Source: Sclerotinia nivalis
Lineage: Eukaryota; Ascomycota; Leotiomycetes; Helotiales; Sclerotiniaceae
NCBI GenBank assembly: GCA_029531795.1
Contig: JAPEIS010000008.1
Span: 372,001 to 436,000, forward strand
Direction: 5' to 3'
DNA length: 64,000 bases
This document shows, piece by piece, positions 23,770 to 36,553 of this stretch (positions are counted from its first letter, which is position 1; every line of letters starts with the position of its first letter). Under the pieces are notes generated by a model. It was given only the letters and a program-made list of their open reading frames with translations, made no database searches and was not told the DNA's origin. The translations under genes and the position numbers were made by a program.

Positions 23770-26700
23770 TTCTAGATTATCTTCTAAATCATTGACTATT
23801 TTACAAGCTAATGTAGCCAAAAACGCTACTTTACACGAATTAGCACTTTCCTTAGTCAATGATTCTTGTATTGATATAATTCTGATTCAAGAACCTTATA
23901 CATTCTCAGATATCTCATGCCGAATTACTAAATCCCATCTTGCTTATGAAACTTTCATATCATTCGACAATTGGGAAACCCGGCTTCGTGTGATGTTTTA
24001 TACCCGGAAAAATTCAGGTATTTGAGCTAGTCAGCTCCGGTCTGTATCCTCCCGGGATTTATTATTTTTACAAATTCAATCTTTAACTGATTTTATTCTT
24101 ACAATCATTAATATTTATAATGCTTTTAGAGGTTGTATAAATGAAAACCAAACAATACAAACTTTCTTTGATTTACTTTCGAATATTTTAAATTCTATAC
24201 TTCTTGTAGAGGATCTAAACCTTCATCATTCGAGATGGAATCCCTTTTGTTCTTCACATTCAAATTCTGTAGAATCTTTTACAATCTAATTAGATACAAA
24301 TTCTTTCAATTTTCTTTCTACAATCGGTGAACCTACCCACAATTTGAGCAACGTTCTCGATTTAGCTTTTCTTTCAGGATCATATACAGTCAATACAACT
24401 TCTGCACCGCATTTGGATACAACTTCCGATCATCGATCCTTATTGACAACTTTGAATTGGAATACAAGGTTTCAGGACTCAATTCAAAGATTCCGAATCA
24501 ATACATTAGACGAAAAACTCTTCTTTATTTTATTAACAGAGAATCTATTGAATCTAAATCTACTAGCTCTGAACACGACTACAGATCTTGATAAATTAAC
24601 TTTAGATATCACTCAAGCTCTACAATCAGTATACACAGGATCAGTTCAAAGATCACTTGGCCGAAATACAGGTCAACCATGGTGGAACGAGACCTGCCGG
24701 ACAGCTGTTCAAGAAAACCGAACGAACAATTCTTCAGAATCAAAACAAAATCTTTGAAAGGTTGTCAAAAAAGCGAAAAAGGAATTCTGGCTTTCTAAGC
24801 TTGATTCAGTCAAGGAAATAAAAGATGTCTTTAAAATGACAAAATGACATCAATCAGTTGGAACATATCGAACTCCTCCTTTAGTAGATCCTTTAGATCA
24901 TTCTCTTGCTACAACAATTCAAACTAAAAAAGATCTACTCATCAATAATCTGCTAACCAATACAGCTGAAATTAACGATATCCCATTTGATTCGTTTTCA
25001 ACTTCTATTCGTTCAATTGCTTTTTCTGTTATTACAATTCAGGATATTCAAACTGTTATCCTTCATACGGGTAATACAGCTCCAGGAATAGACGAGATCT
25101 CTATTAAGATCCTACAGTTAGCATAGCTATTGATCGAATTATATATCTTACAACTCTTTCAAAAATGCTTCGAAATAGGTTACCATCCTAAATGCTTCCG
25201 ATCAGCGATTGTAGCCATCGTTCCGAAACCGAACAAATCAGATTGCATAAATCCTAAATCTTATAGACCAATAACCCTGCTCTCAGTATTAGAAAAAGAT
25301 CTCGAACATTTGATTGCAAAGAAGATATCCTGGATTGCTATAATCCTCAAAATACTAGCCAAACAACAATTCGGAGCGCTTCCCCTGCGTTCATCAATCG
25401 ATCTTACAATTTGCCTTATATATGATTTGGAAATGGTTTTGAATTCAGGTTCTAAAGCTACTTTATTAATTATAAATATCAAAGATGCTTTTGATACTGT
25501 TCTCCCAGGATGTTTGGTCCGCCGATTCAGAAAACAAGGATGGTCTGATAATCTAGTTCGATGGATATAATCGTTCTCTACAAATCGAACAATTTGTATT
25601 CGGCTTAACAGCGAAACAAAGCCCAATATTAGTATTGGATGTGGTTTGCCACAAAGCTCCCCAATTTCGTCTATCCTTTTCATGCTTTATATAGTCCCTT
25701 TATTTTGGCTAAGCAATCCTACTCGAAGATTTGGATATACAGATGATATTACACTAGTAGCTTTTTCTTCAAATTTACAATCTAATTGTGATCAACTATA
25801 ATCCGAAATACTGAAGGCTTTAGATTGGGGCAAATCTGAAGGGATCACTTTCGATCCTATGAAATCTGAATTGATTCATTTCTTTAAAGATTCCAGGAAA
25901 AATATCGAAAGCCCTATTATCCATACAGAAAATCTTTCAATAATGGAAAAACCAGGCCCATTAAAATGGTTAAGGGTTTACTTCGATAAGGAACTGAGTT
26001 TCAAATCTCATATCCAGATCCTTTCAATTAAAGCTCTCACAATTGCGAATATATTGTGTTCGCTTGAAAGGACAATCCAAAACATCCCATCAATTTTGCT
26101 TCAAAAAACGATTACAGTCTGTGTTCTGAAGAAATGCTACTTTACAGCCGAAATTTGGTGGCCTGGCCGAATTAGGAAACGAAACCTAAACTTCATAATC
26201 TCGAATCAAATGGATGGACATTTGAAACTTTTGAATAAGATTGTATTAACTAACGCTCAAACAATCCTCCCTGTATTCCGTACAACTAATACTACTGCTT
26301 TATATAAGGAATCAAATCTAATGCCTCCTGAGATTGAACTAAATTTGATATCCCAGAGTTTCGCTGCCCGAACAGCTCGGTTAGATCCTAAACATCCCCT
26401 TCGAATTCGAATCAAAAATATCCTAGCTAAAGCTGGGGCTAGAATTGCTGAATTAAGGTTCTCAAGAATTATTCTAGTTCTTTTAAAAGTTGAATATATC
26501 AATCCAATTGTTCTTTCCCTTTGAAGGAACAAAGAATTGCGTATTATCACAGAAACCCAGATCGATGGCCCTTTCGATCGTTCGAAAAAACGAACAGTTA
26601 AGGATTTCGAAAGGTTTATATTTACGATTCCAAAAAGTGATTTGCAAGTCTTCTCCGATGGTTCGAAAAGCGAAACTCTGGATAATGCTATAGGAGGTAG

Positions 26701-27546
26701 ATTAATGATTATCAATACAATCTGCAAATAAATCGATAAACTTTCTCATTAGGCTGTAATATTGAAGTTTTCGATACCGAAGCAGTTGCAGCTTTGAAAG
26801 GTGCTCAAACAGCAATACAGCTACCCTTAGCTAGATTCGCTACAGACCTTTAGATTTTCTTGGATAATTTAAAGGTTGCTATGCAATTAGGCTTTTATTC
26901 CATTGAATCCTTTCAATTTGTATTTGAAGAATTCTGCGAATTAGCTACAGCTTGGCCTCTCAGACCCTGCTTGTCATATACTCGCCCTGGTTCAATTCGA
27001 ATTCGATGGGTTCCTGGGCATCTAGATATCCCCGGAAACGAAGTAGCGAACAAAACAGCTAAAGAGAAAGCAGCACTCCCATTCTCATTTGATTTTATTT
27101 GTACTTTTGTCTCCTTGAAAAGAATCGCTAAAACGAATGCCAAATCAGCAAGAGCTAAATTATAAACAACCACAGTACTACAAAGCTATAATGATCTTTT
27201 TATAATTTATAACAACAAATCGATTATGCTCTCTTTTGATCGAACGATACTAGGATATATTCTAGCAGCCAGATCTCAACACGGCGATTTCGCAGCGTAT
27301 CACGACTGCTTCAATCACGAAGATGCTTATATATTATACTCATGTGGGAAAAGAAAATCCCCTCTTCATTTTTACTTTTGTAAAATTGGAAATGCTCAAA
27401 AAACCCTTTCAAAGTTATCATCATCTGAAGCCATCCCCTATCTTTTGGGAAGCATGGAAGGAGCAGCGAAACTAGCAGTTTGGCTCAAATCTACAAGGTT
27501 CTATCAGGATATATGTCCTCGATTCCCTATACAATTTATTGATTGA
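23762..27546 (+). pseudogene. LINE ORF2: endonuclease, RT, RNase H
   Basis: The frame starts with the ATG at 23762, inside the last codons of ORF1. An APE-type endonuclease comes first (about 23790-24500; IDIILIQEPYTF with the catalytic Glu, DLNLHH, and SDHRS with Asp and His kept). Reverse transcriptase follows at about 25100-25950 (AIVAIVPKPN, SYRPITLL), with GYTDDI at 25733-25750 where the family has YADD. RNase H is at about 26640-27150 (FSDGSKS, then WVPGHLDIPGNEVAN with the last catalytic Asp changed to Asn). The Tad-type C-terminal Cys/His block is at about 27250-27400 (ARSQHGDFAAYHDCF). The reading frame shifts by one near 26740-26755, and several stops interrupt it, so the element is dead. 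Confidence 0.9.
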
Positions 27547-27985
27547 AAGATTGCTTTGATTTTTATTTTTATTTTTATTTTATATTATTTTTATTTTGAT
27601 TTTCTTTGTATAAGGCGTTGGGTTTTGGTTCGGAAAGATTGAGTTTGTATAAACTTTAAAAAAAAAAAAAAAAAAAATCTTTATATTAACAAAACCATAT
27701 TAAAAAGCTCGATTGCGATGACGAAGGAGAGGAGATCAGGAATCGAGGGATCTAACTGTATTGTGGAGGACAGCTGAAATATCTACCCAAGGGATTAACT
27801 CAATACGCAACGGCAATCATGTAAACCCTGCTGAAGCATTTAGCATATATAATACTAGTAAATTTAGATTAGCTAGTTAGAAACCCAGGGGTCTTCCTCC
27901 CCTGGCGTCCTTTGTCCCAATTGGGAATTTGAGGCCTGTGCTTCGCACAGAGCCTCGGACGAAAAATATATCACACACACATACA
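27547..27985 (+). other. LINE 3' region with poly(A) run and hairpin tail
   Basis: After the ORF2 stop there is a T-rich stretch and then 20 A residues at 27658-27677. About 300 bases follow, richer in G and C, before the target duplication. They contain three back-to-back inverted repeats: CCAGGGG/CCCCTGG (27885-27905), TCCCAATTGGGA (27915-27926), and GAGGCCTGTGC-TTC-GCACAG-A-GCCTC (27931-27956). The block ends in a short CA-rich repeat. As the 14-bp duplication lies outside it, this tail was inserted together with the LINE. It could be the LINE's own 3' UTR or a short non-coding element carried at its end. Confidence 0.65.
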
Positions 27986-30270
27986 CTATATAACTAAACC
28001 ATCGAAAAGGGATATAATGTACTCTTAAAATAATCTACAAATATCTAGATCATTTGTAAAAGAAGTATCTAAAAAGATAAAAAGTTATAATATCTGATCA
28101 CTATTATATTGTATTGTAAGAAACTTTATATTTCAAAGATATTCAAAACAATAATCAACAGCTTTTATATATTCGATCGATAAATTGATCAAATAATAAT
28201 TCAATCGTAAAACAACAAATAAAATATCTGTTTTTATTATAATCGCAATATATAAAACTAATCCCACTTTCTTTTGATACAATTTGATTATATATATAAA
28301 AACTTGATCTGAATTTTTCTGAAATATTATTATGAAAAACAATATATATATAATCCTATTTGTTATTTTAAATTTCTTAGCAATCTTCTCAATGTATATA
28401 TCATGAACTAACTATAGCTTTTTTTTAGATTGATTATAAAGAATATATATTTCTAGGAACTATTTTGTAATTTCAAAATTATATAATTCATATACAGTTT
28501 TGATTCTTTCGATGATTTTTATAGCAACTAATTCGTTCTTCTTATAGTATATAATCTGAATATTATCTACAAAGAATAGAATTATAACAATATACTCTAA
28601 ATTGATATAGAAATACAACTCCTTTTTATATTATATCAATTCTAGTTTTTCGAATGTTCGAATGAAATCCCTGAATTATATTGTAAAAGAATCATAAAGA
28701 TTATGCAATACTCAATCAATAATGATATATTTATTAAAGACTTTGTAATCATCAAAAAGATAATATACAATTGAAATATCAGAAGAATCGTATAGAGCAT
28801 TGACAAAAACATTGATTATATCGTATTGCTTGATTTCGAAATTGTATTTGGCAATGATTATTATAACGATTCGGAATGATCGATCAGTAAATATAACAGT
28901 ATAAATAATTTCAATCGTACTTTTAATCTAAAGATCTTTTTATATTATTAAACAAGAACAATAATGAATAATTAGATTTTAATTATTGTATTTATATATA
29001 AACATCTATTGAAAAAGGTTCGATTTTATAGATTCCGATTCAGAATCGATTTCATATTAGATATTTCTAGCTTAAGGTTATTAATCTCAAGATCGCAATC
29101 CTGTTTGAACCAATATCCCATTTGGTGATTTTCTAATTGGTAGTAAAAACAGAATAGCTTCAAAGCTATAAAAATGTGAATTCGAAGAAAAGGTATTATC
29201 TATAATCTATAGATAATAAACTAAATAGATAGCAATAATAGTCTTATTTCAGTTTCAGCAATGATTATATTAGGAACTATTACAAATTGAGAATATTCTT
29301 CTATATTATCTATTCCAATTTGATCGAGTCAGAAAGTAGAATGAAAGTTGTTAAAGCAATTTAATCTCGATAAATCTATCTTTTGTATAATAATGGTTTC
29401 TATATAGAATCCAGTATTGCAATTATTTCTTTAGTAGTATTACTATATATACAATTGCCTTCAAATATATACTGATTGCTTTGAAATATAATATTGGAAA
29501 AGAAATGATTCCAATGGATAATCAAATAATTGAAACTCAAACGGATTGATTTGAGCCTTAAGTATTTCAATCCTTATAAAACGAACTCTTTTGAGTATTC
29601 TCTCAAAGTTATAAATCTACGAATCCTCAATAAATCTATCGAAAAACAATATAAAATACAATAATCTTTCCGATAATTGGATTTCCTTTACAATATACTT
29701 TGATTGATTATACTAATATATTTACTTTCTTTTGGAATATTATAATTGATCGATTAAAGAAAACTTTAAATCATTTTTGTATTCATTATAAAGAACTTCG
29801 ATGATACGATTAATAAACTCAAATTTTATATTCCTTATATCAATATATTTTATAAGATTGGAGTTCGAATTATTGTTACAAATGTCTTCTTGAGTAATAT
29901 TATTATCTTTATTTACAAGATATAATTACTTCTCAATAACAGAATCAATATTTCCGATCTCTTCAATAGAAAGATCGATTGATGCTTGTATATCTTCATT
30001 GTTTATCCCATCGTTATTATGTAAAGAATTAAATGAATTGAATAATTCTAGATTGGATTTTGTATTCTCATCATTACCCCCTAAATCTACCTTCACCTCC
30101 GAATCCAATTCGTTTGTGAATAGTAATAGATCTGAAGTACATTTGATAATTGAATTCAGAGTTTTTCAATTAATGAAAATAAATAAATAAATGAAATCAT
30201 CATGATTATTCTCATATTGGATAATTGTTCTATTCATTTCGATATAATTCTATATATCGAAAGTTCTTGC
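27986..30270 (-). pseudogene. C1 RT/RNase H and IN-RT linker
   Basis: Read on the minus strand this covers the copia linker (an acidic Asn/Glu/Asp-rich segment, open at 29926-30108), reverse transcriptase (about 28350-29400) and the start of RNase H. A patch at 28133-28342 reads clearly as the copia RNase H block before the catalytic region (FQKNSDQVFIYIIK, YIKAVDYCFEYL) and aligns with D at about 59770-59960. The linker is shared with D at 57990-58190. The right end meets element B at the CTTGC duplication (30266-30270). Stops are frequent. Confidence 0.82.
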
Positions 30271-30555
30271 TGTTACGATCACGCAATAGTTTCGTCAAAA
30301 CAAGAAACCTAAACGGAGGCGTTCTCATTTCGAATCATCAGCGTAGGAATGTCATCGATTAGTTTGGAATGTTTAGTAAATAAGCTTCTTTGTATTGTTT
30401 ATGAAAGGATAGGAATGGTGGCGAATTATAGGTGTTCTGATATCTCTTTATTGATTGAATTTAAAAGTAATAGTTTATTTATGATTAGAAAGGGTAATGA
30501 AAAGTTTGGCTATGGTTTTATGACTAATTGATTCTTTGCTTATGTGATTTTAACA
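30271..30555 (+). repeat. B 5' LTR
   Basis: Starts TGTTACGATCACGC and ends TTTTAACA. AATGAAAAG at 30496-30504, 60 bases before the LTR end, is the candidate 5' end of the transcript. Confidence 0.93.
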
Positions 30556-30567
30556 ATTCTTTTTATT
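30496..30567 (+). promoter_or_regulatory. Candidate self-priming site of B
   Basis: Three bases past the LTR, CTTTTTATT (30559-30567) pairs with AATGAAAAG (30496-30504) at eight of nine positions. The older B fragment at 11959-11967 reads CTTTTCATT, the exact complement, so the mismatch is a C-to-T change. Spacing matches that of family A. No tRNA-type primer site is seen. Confidence 0.55.
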
Positions 30568-30607
30568 CATTTGAAGAGCAATTTGTCAATTAGTTATCGG
30601 TATCTTA

Positions 30608-31831
30608 ATGGAACTCCATTGGATAGTAATGGTTGGAACAAGAAATACTTTAGGTCGTCCGATTAATTCAAATACTTCTTAAAATCGAAATAATGCTTTT
30701 AGAATTCTTAATGGGATCGAAGACGAGATGTTTATATCTAGTTGTCAATTCATTATACAATTGGAATTAGATCTGATGCAAAGATTTGAAAACATACAAG
30801 AAGAGTTCGATGTTTTCAAGCAAGCAAATCAATAAGAAATTGAAGAGACTTTTGTTTGTCTTATATAGGAAAGGGTATCTAATTTACTATCAGCGATCGT
30901 CAGAGGAATAGGGGTGATGTTTAATCCCATTCATGTTTCTCCAGGGAAACTTCCAAAACTTCAAAAGCTGTTATCTTATAAAGGTCTTAATATTGGAGAA
31001 GCAAAGGATTTCTTTTTCCAGGTTGAATTTATGTTTCGAAATGATGATGGGTATTATTTCCCAATTGATCAAAAGAAGATAGATTATGTTATTCAATATT
31101 TTCAATAACAATTATTTGTGGTTTGGTGTCGATACGAAGCTTCTACAACGAATTCTAATATGTCTTGGGAAGAATTCAAAGAATATATGTACGATGTGAT
31201 ATTAGATAAAGGCAATCGATAATGATATGTTATACAATAAATCATCAATGCTAAATAACAATCTAATCAAAGTGTGAATAGTTTTGTAGTACACTTCGAT
31301 AGTCTAGAGGAGGAAATCGAATCTGAAGCGGATAGTGTTCGTAAAGAACGATTTTTATCAGGTTTACTTTCCCATATTGCTAAACGAATTTCAGAATCCA
31401 TTCAGCAGTCTGAAAGTCGAAACGATTTAATCAAGCAAGTATGTTGTTTCGAGAATGTAGATAAAATGTATTGTTTACAAGATGCAAACGATTCGCTTTG
31501 TGGTTGAAGATAAGGCAATATAGTTATATTATCAAATTCATCCTTTAATCGTTTTCAAAATGAATCATTTAAACAGTAAAATAATATATCATTAGTGATC
31601 GATATATAATTGCAGTAGTGTTTTAAATCTTTTTTAAAGGAAAAACCCAACAAAGAAAACCAGAAAAACGATTATAGATAAAGGGACCTGATTTGTTTTT
31701 GTTGTCAACAAAAGGGTTATTATGCAAATGGATGTACTAATTCGTTTGTATGTCGATGGTGTAAAGGAGATTATCAATTTTGCGTTTGTTCTATATATTC
31801 CCAAGAGGAAAAGAATCAGGGAAATGATTAG
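30608..31831 (+). pseudogene. gag: B gag
   Basis: The first ATG after the leader, 30608, opens a frame of 407 codons ending in TAG at 31829-31831. The N-terminal part is Glu/Gln-rich and probably coiled (around [15 protein letters not shown]). The capsid-like region spans about 30930-31450 ([42 protein letters not shown]). A CCHC knuckle lies at 31694-31735 ([14 protein letters not shown], the His mutated to Tyr), with further Cys pairs behind it. Fewer than ten stops interrupt it, all RIP-type. Pol is in the -1 frame. Confidence 0.85.
31819..31831 (+). promoter_or_regulatory. Putative -1 ribosomal frameshift site of B
   Basis: In the gag frame: G GGA AAT GAT TAG. The heptamer GGGAAAT (31819-31825) would be GGGAAAC before a C-to-T change, because the pol frame then reads Arg (CGA) instead of the TGA seen now. 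One codon and the gag stop follow, exactly as in family A. Confidence 0.72.
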
Positions 31832-34800
31832 ACTTAGTAGTAATTTTAATTGTTCCGATGATTTTGGGTCCTCAACAAGAGGGATGTATTATCTTAGTTA
31901 TTGAAACAATTTTTCAAGTTAATAATATTCTGACAAAACTTTGTTGTCTTATTGATTTTGGTGTACAAGTTAATATTATTCAATAAAGCAAGTGTATTGA
32001 ATGGGATTGGATTCCTAATCCTGGAAAAGGTATTTCATTAGTATCTGTTAGCGGGATGAGTATATCCTTATATGGTGATCATCAATTTATTGTTGAAGTA
32101 TTAGACGATTTCAAAGAAAAAAGAATTTATATTTATCGATTTACTGTCGCTACTTTGGATCTACTCGAAATCGATGTTATTTTAGGGCTGCTATGGCTTC
32201 AAATTGTGAATCCAGATATTAATTGGAGGTCAATTACTTTTTGCTTTTGTTCTGTATTGTATGATATGGAAATGATAACAGCAAAAGAATTATATCGAGA
32301 TATGAAAGCTGGAGCTATAATTTGTGTATTTCTATCTGAAATTAATTTTATTATGTGATTTTCATCTAAAAACCGAAAAATCTTAACATTAATACTTTTA
32401 AAAATACTTCCTGAATACAAAGAATATGAATAGGCTTTTTCTGAAGATGAGAGTAGCTTGCTTCCTGATCATCATCCAATGGAACATTGTATTGATCTCG
32501 AATCTGGAATTATTCTATTTTGGGGATCAATATACGCTTTATCAGAACAAGAATTAACTGTTCTATGATAATACTTTGATGAATATCAAAAGAAAGATTG
32601 GATCTGCTGTTTTATTAGTTCTGCTGGTGTGCTAATTATGTTTGTATTAAAGAAAGATGGTGGTTATCGATTATATATTGATTATCATAGTCTTAATAAA
32701 ATTACGAAAAAGGATCGTATGTCTTTACCTTTAATTAGCAAATCTTTAGATCGCTTAAGACAAGGGGTCTTTTTCACAAAACTCGATTTGAAAGATGCTT
32801 ACTATCAAATACGTATATAAAAAAGCGATAAATGGAAAACGGCTTTCTGTACTCGATATGGCCAATTTGAATATCTAATTATGCCTTTTGGTTTAACGAA
32901 TGCTTTTGCAACTTTTCAAACTTATATTAATCAAACACTTATTGGTCTTACAAATAGTATTTGTATTATATATTTAGATGATATTCTTATTTATTCTAAA
33001 GACAAAGAAATATATATTATCGATGTTCGCAAAGTTCTTGTTAAATTGATTGAATATAAACTTTATACGAAATTGAAGAAATGTGTATTTTATATATATG
33101 AAATCGAGTTCTTAGGCTTTATTGTATCAGGAAAAGGTGTCACTATGGAACCAAGCCGAATTCAGACAATTATAAAGCGGCCTAAACCAAAATCGTTTCG
33201 TAATGTCCAAGTTTTCCTAGGCTTTGCAAACTTCTACCGTCGATTTATTACCGGATATTCACGAGTAGTTTATAATTTAACTGATTTATTAAAAAGCACC
33301 AAAAAAGGAAAAACTGTATTAGAATTTAAATGAACTAAGGAGGCTCAGAAAGTTTTTAATAATCTAAAAAAGGTATTCACTACTATATCAATACTCAAAC
33401 ATTTTGAACCAACCCTTCGAATCTTACTCGAAACAAATACTTCTGGATTTGCTTTAGAATACATACTTTTTCAATTATTTTTTGATGATCTAAATGATCC
33501 TATTGCTTTTCGATGGCATCTCGTTGCCTTTTATTCAAGAAAACTCATTTCAGTTGAGCAAAGATATTTTATACATAATCAAGAACTTTTAGCTATTTAT
33601 ACAGCTTTTGTTCAATGACGGTATTATATCGCAAGTAGTTAGTATATAATTGTAGTCAAAACGGATTATAATAATCTTCAATATTTCATAAAAACAAAGC
33701 AATTTAATAAACGACAAACACAATGAACTGAAGTTTTAGCTGTTTACGATTTTATAATCATATATAAGTTCAGAAAATTGAACTCCGTTGATGGTCCATC
33801 AAGAAGACCCGATTATACCGAAGATGTGAATGGAATTAACGAAATACTGCCTACATTACAAAACAAATTAAAGAACACTACAATTATTGCTGCACTTTTT
33901 TATTTGTTTATAATGGAAACAGAATCTCTGAGAAATATAATAGGCCTTTTTCAAAAGGATAGGTATAGCTTGCCCCTTTGTGACTCAGGAAAATCATTGG
34001 TGATGATTGGTTGTAAACAATCGCTATTACATCGGTTGGTTTATATATTGATAATTGATGAAACAGTATTCGAATCTATATCTGAATTAATGAGAAATAC
34101 TTTGTTGCGGTTTTAGGAGAATAACGATTTTACAAAGAATAAAGAGTATCTGAGGCTTAGAAGTGGTTCCGCTGAAGATATCGCACTTTGGCAAATCGAC
34201 GCCGATAGTTTGCTCAAATATAATGGGTATGCCTTCGTACTGCCAGATAATACTATGAAAGCAGAAATCTTATAGATCCATTATGATGATCTTATAAGGG
34301 ATCATTGGGGTGTTAAGAAAATATAAGAAATCTTGAAAAGCAAGTATTTTTGGTATAATATAATGAAAGATGTAAAAAGGTATATACGGATATATACTGT
34401 CTGTCAACGGACAGCTATAAAACAGCATCGACCTTACAGCGAATTACAAACCCTACCACTTCCTCTAGATCCTTGGAAAGAAATAACAATGGATTTTGTC
34501 ACAGATTTACTCTCTTCTAAAGTAGATAAACATGTATACGATACTGTATTTGTAATTGTCGATAGATACACAAAACTCGTTCGATACATTTCAATTAATA
34601 AAACAATAACTTCATTAGAACTAACAGAAATTCTATTTCGATATGTTTTTAAAAACTTCGGTGCATCGGAAGGGATAATATCTGATAGAGGATTACAATT
34701 TGCAAGTAAATTTTGAAGCAGTTTAATGTTTTATTTAAGAATTTGTTGTAAATTATTTATTGCATTTTATTTATAAACCGATGGTCAAACAGAACGTCAA

Positions 34801-35565
34801 AATCAAAATCTAATTTATTATATTACTTATTATACAAATTGAAGACAGAATGATTGGATTGCATTATTATCTTTAGCAGAATTCACATATAATACAACGT
34901 AGTACAGTATAATTGGAGAAACACCTTTCAAAGTAATATATGGATATCTACCTACTTTCAACTATATCGGCGAGGACGCCGATACTAAAGAGAAGGTATC
35001 CGCTGCAAAAGAACATATTGAATCGTTGAATCAAGAAAGAGCAAAATTAGCAGAGATTTGGGAAAAGTCTACAAAAAGAAGATCAAAGAATAATAAAAAA
35101 GATCTACCCCAGCGATTTCATATCGATAATAAAGTTATGCTCAGTACCAAAAACATTAAACAATTACGATCCAAAAAGAAATTTTCTGATTGCTTTATAG
35201 GCCCCTTTACTATCACCAATATTATAAGCAATGGATAAATATATAAACTAGCATTTTCATTATTATACAAAATACATAATGTCTTTTATATTTCTTTACT
35301 AGAATCATAACATCAATATAATGATATCGTTGATCCTCTATCTCCTGAAGAAATTGATGAATATATAGAATATAAAGTTGAAAAGATATTAGTACATAGA
35401 AAAAAAGAACGAGGAATACAATATTTAGTACAATAGAAAGGCTATCAACCAATAAAAGATACTTAGGAAGCTTTACAAAATTTAATATATATCAAAAGAC
35501 AATTGGAAAACTATAAAAAGGAAAATGTATCATCCATACAACGAAGACAAAGAACTAAAAAGTAA
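31819..35565 (+). pseudogene. pol: B pol: PR, RT, RNase H, IN, chromodomain
   Basis: About 1,249 codons in a single frame with scattered RIP-type stops. The protease has Asp-Phe-Gly at 31954 (Ser changed to Phe) and the later VILGLLWLQ block. Reverse transcriptase covers about 32620-33340, with YLDDI intact at 32971. RNase H follows (ETNTSGFAL). The integrase has the HHCC block (HYDDLIRDHWG, CQRT) and all three catalytic residues: Asp at 34492 (MDFV), Asp at 34684 (SDRG) and Glu at 34792 (TDGQTER). The last two are separated by 35 residues as in active integrases. A chromodomain lies at about 35380-35500 (EKILVHRKKERG, QYLVQ, KGYQP), with two Trp codons turned to TAG. Of the Pol genes in the window, this one has its catalytic residues best preserved. 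Confidence 0.92.
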
Positions 35566-35633
35566 TACGATTCAAATACACCGCAAAAACGCTCACTCAC
35601 TTTATTTATTATTTTGAAAACCTTTCTAATACA

Positions 35634-36527
35634 TTAATTTTCCTTTGCCATATAGCGTTCACATTTCCTCCACTCCCTTACCTCTATCTTCAATAGACTA
35701 TTCTCCCCAATATTATCAGAATTTTCATCAATATCTGATTCAGCTGATTGATAAAACATACGTTTGATACATTCCTCAACGATAGAATTACGATGTGTAA
35801 CCTGTGATATCCATATATTAGAAAGAGAACTATCTACAGTTCGAAATCTTGATTCGATAGATTCGTTAATGATTAGTTATCAATCAATAAAGATTTATTA
35901 TATTCATTGTTTGGAAACAAAAGTTCTTTCATATGAATCATACTCATCTGGAATATTATTCACAATATCAGAACTAGAAAAATTTAACAAATCTTTATCC
36001 CCAATTGCTTTCTTACCCATTATTGGTATACTTGATTTCATTAAAAAAACAAATGCTTCTTAATGCTTCGTCGACGATACTACATTTAGTTCCGGAATAG
36101 TATTCAATATATCAAAGCTTTTTGAAAGCAAAAAAGATATATTAATCATAACAGAAGTTTTAGTCTTCTCCTTCTTGGACTTTTTAGAAGCCAAGGGTTT
36201 TCCACTGCTAATCGATTCAATATCCTCATTATCATCATCGAGAGATTCAATAGATTCCGATATCTTTCTCTTTGTGAAAACCAATTTACGAACTTCTTCA
36301 ATCTTCTTTGTTTTAAAAATAAAAGATAGAGCTATCCATTTCTCCTTCATTACACGATCGCCAGTATTCTATATACTTTTTGTTTTGTTTTTGACACTTT
36401 TGCGGCTTGCTCGTTTTGCCAAAGCATGAAAGGATTTCGACGATTTGGATCGAGCAAGGATAGCATCAGAACTATCCTTCTCATTAGAGGTATCCTCCAA
36501 TTTGGCCTTACTTGTCAATTTATCCAT
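35634..36527 (-). pseudogene. Antisense frame 2 in B, Ser/Lys-rich protein
   Basis: The minus-strand ATG at 36527 opens a frame of 297 codons to a TAA at 35634-35636. Seven in-frame stops (one near 36369, one at 36060, five clustered at about 35880-35930) are all TAA, TAG or TGA that could be RIP-changed CAA, CAG or CGA. The N-terminal half is rich in Ser and Lys with basic clusters (SKSSKSFHALAKRASRKS; KKSKKEKTK) and an acidic run (SLDDDNEDIESISS), like a nuclear protein. It starts 27 bases past the end of the upstream antisense frame. I do not recognise a family. Confidence 0.5.
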
Positions 36528-36553
36528 AGAATTTTGCTCTAGTTAATGGAAAA

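Larger units (their letters stand above)
22141..27985 (+). mobile_element. Tad-clade LINE, full length
   Basis: A non-LTR retrotransposon of about 5.8 kb flanked by the 14-bp duplication CTATATAACTAAAC (22127-22140 and 27986-27999). A 135-bp 5' UTR precedes ORF1 (22276-23769) and ORF2 (23762-27546); a 3' region with a 20-base A run and a structured tail follows. Stops are few and base composition is clearly richer in G and C than its neighbours, so it arrived late. It has the domain order of the Tad clade, including RNase H and the C-terminal Cys/His block. It is the only non-LTR element seen in the window. Confidence 0.92.

Noticed and set aside
27658..27677. A run as sign of a processed host pseudogene
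   Set aside because: The upstream frame is LINE ORF2, and the target duplication encloses the whole LINE.
36175..36429. Plus-strand frame of 84 codons in B
   Set aside because: It is the complement of antisense frame 2, which is longer and has a more protein-like composition.
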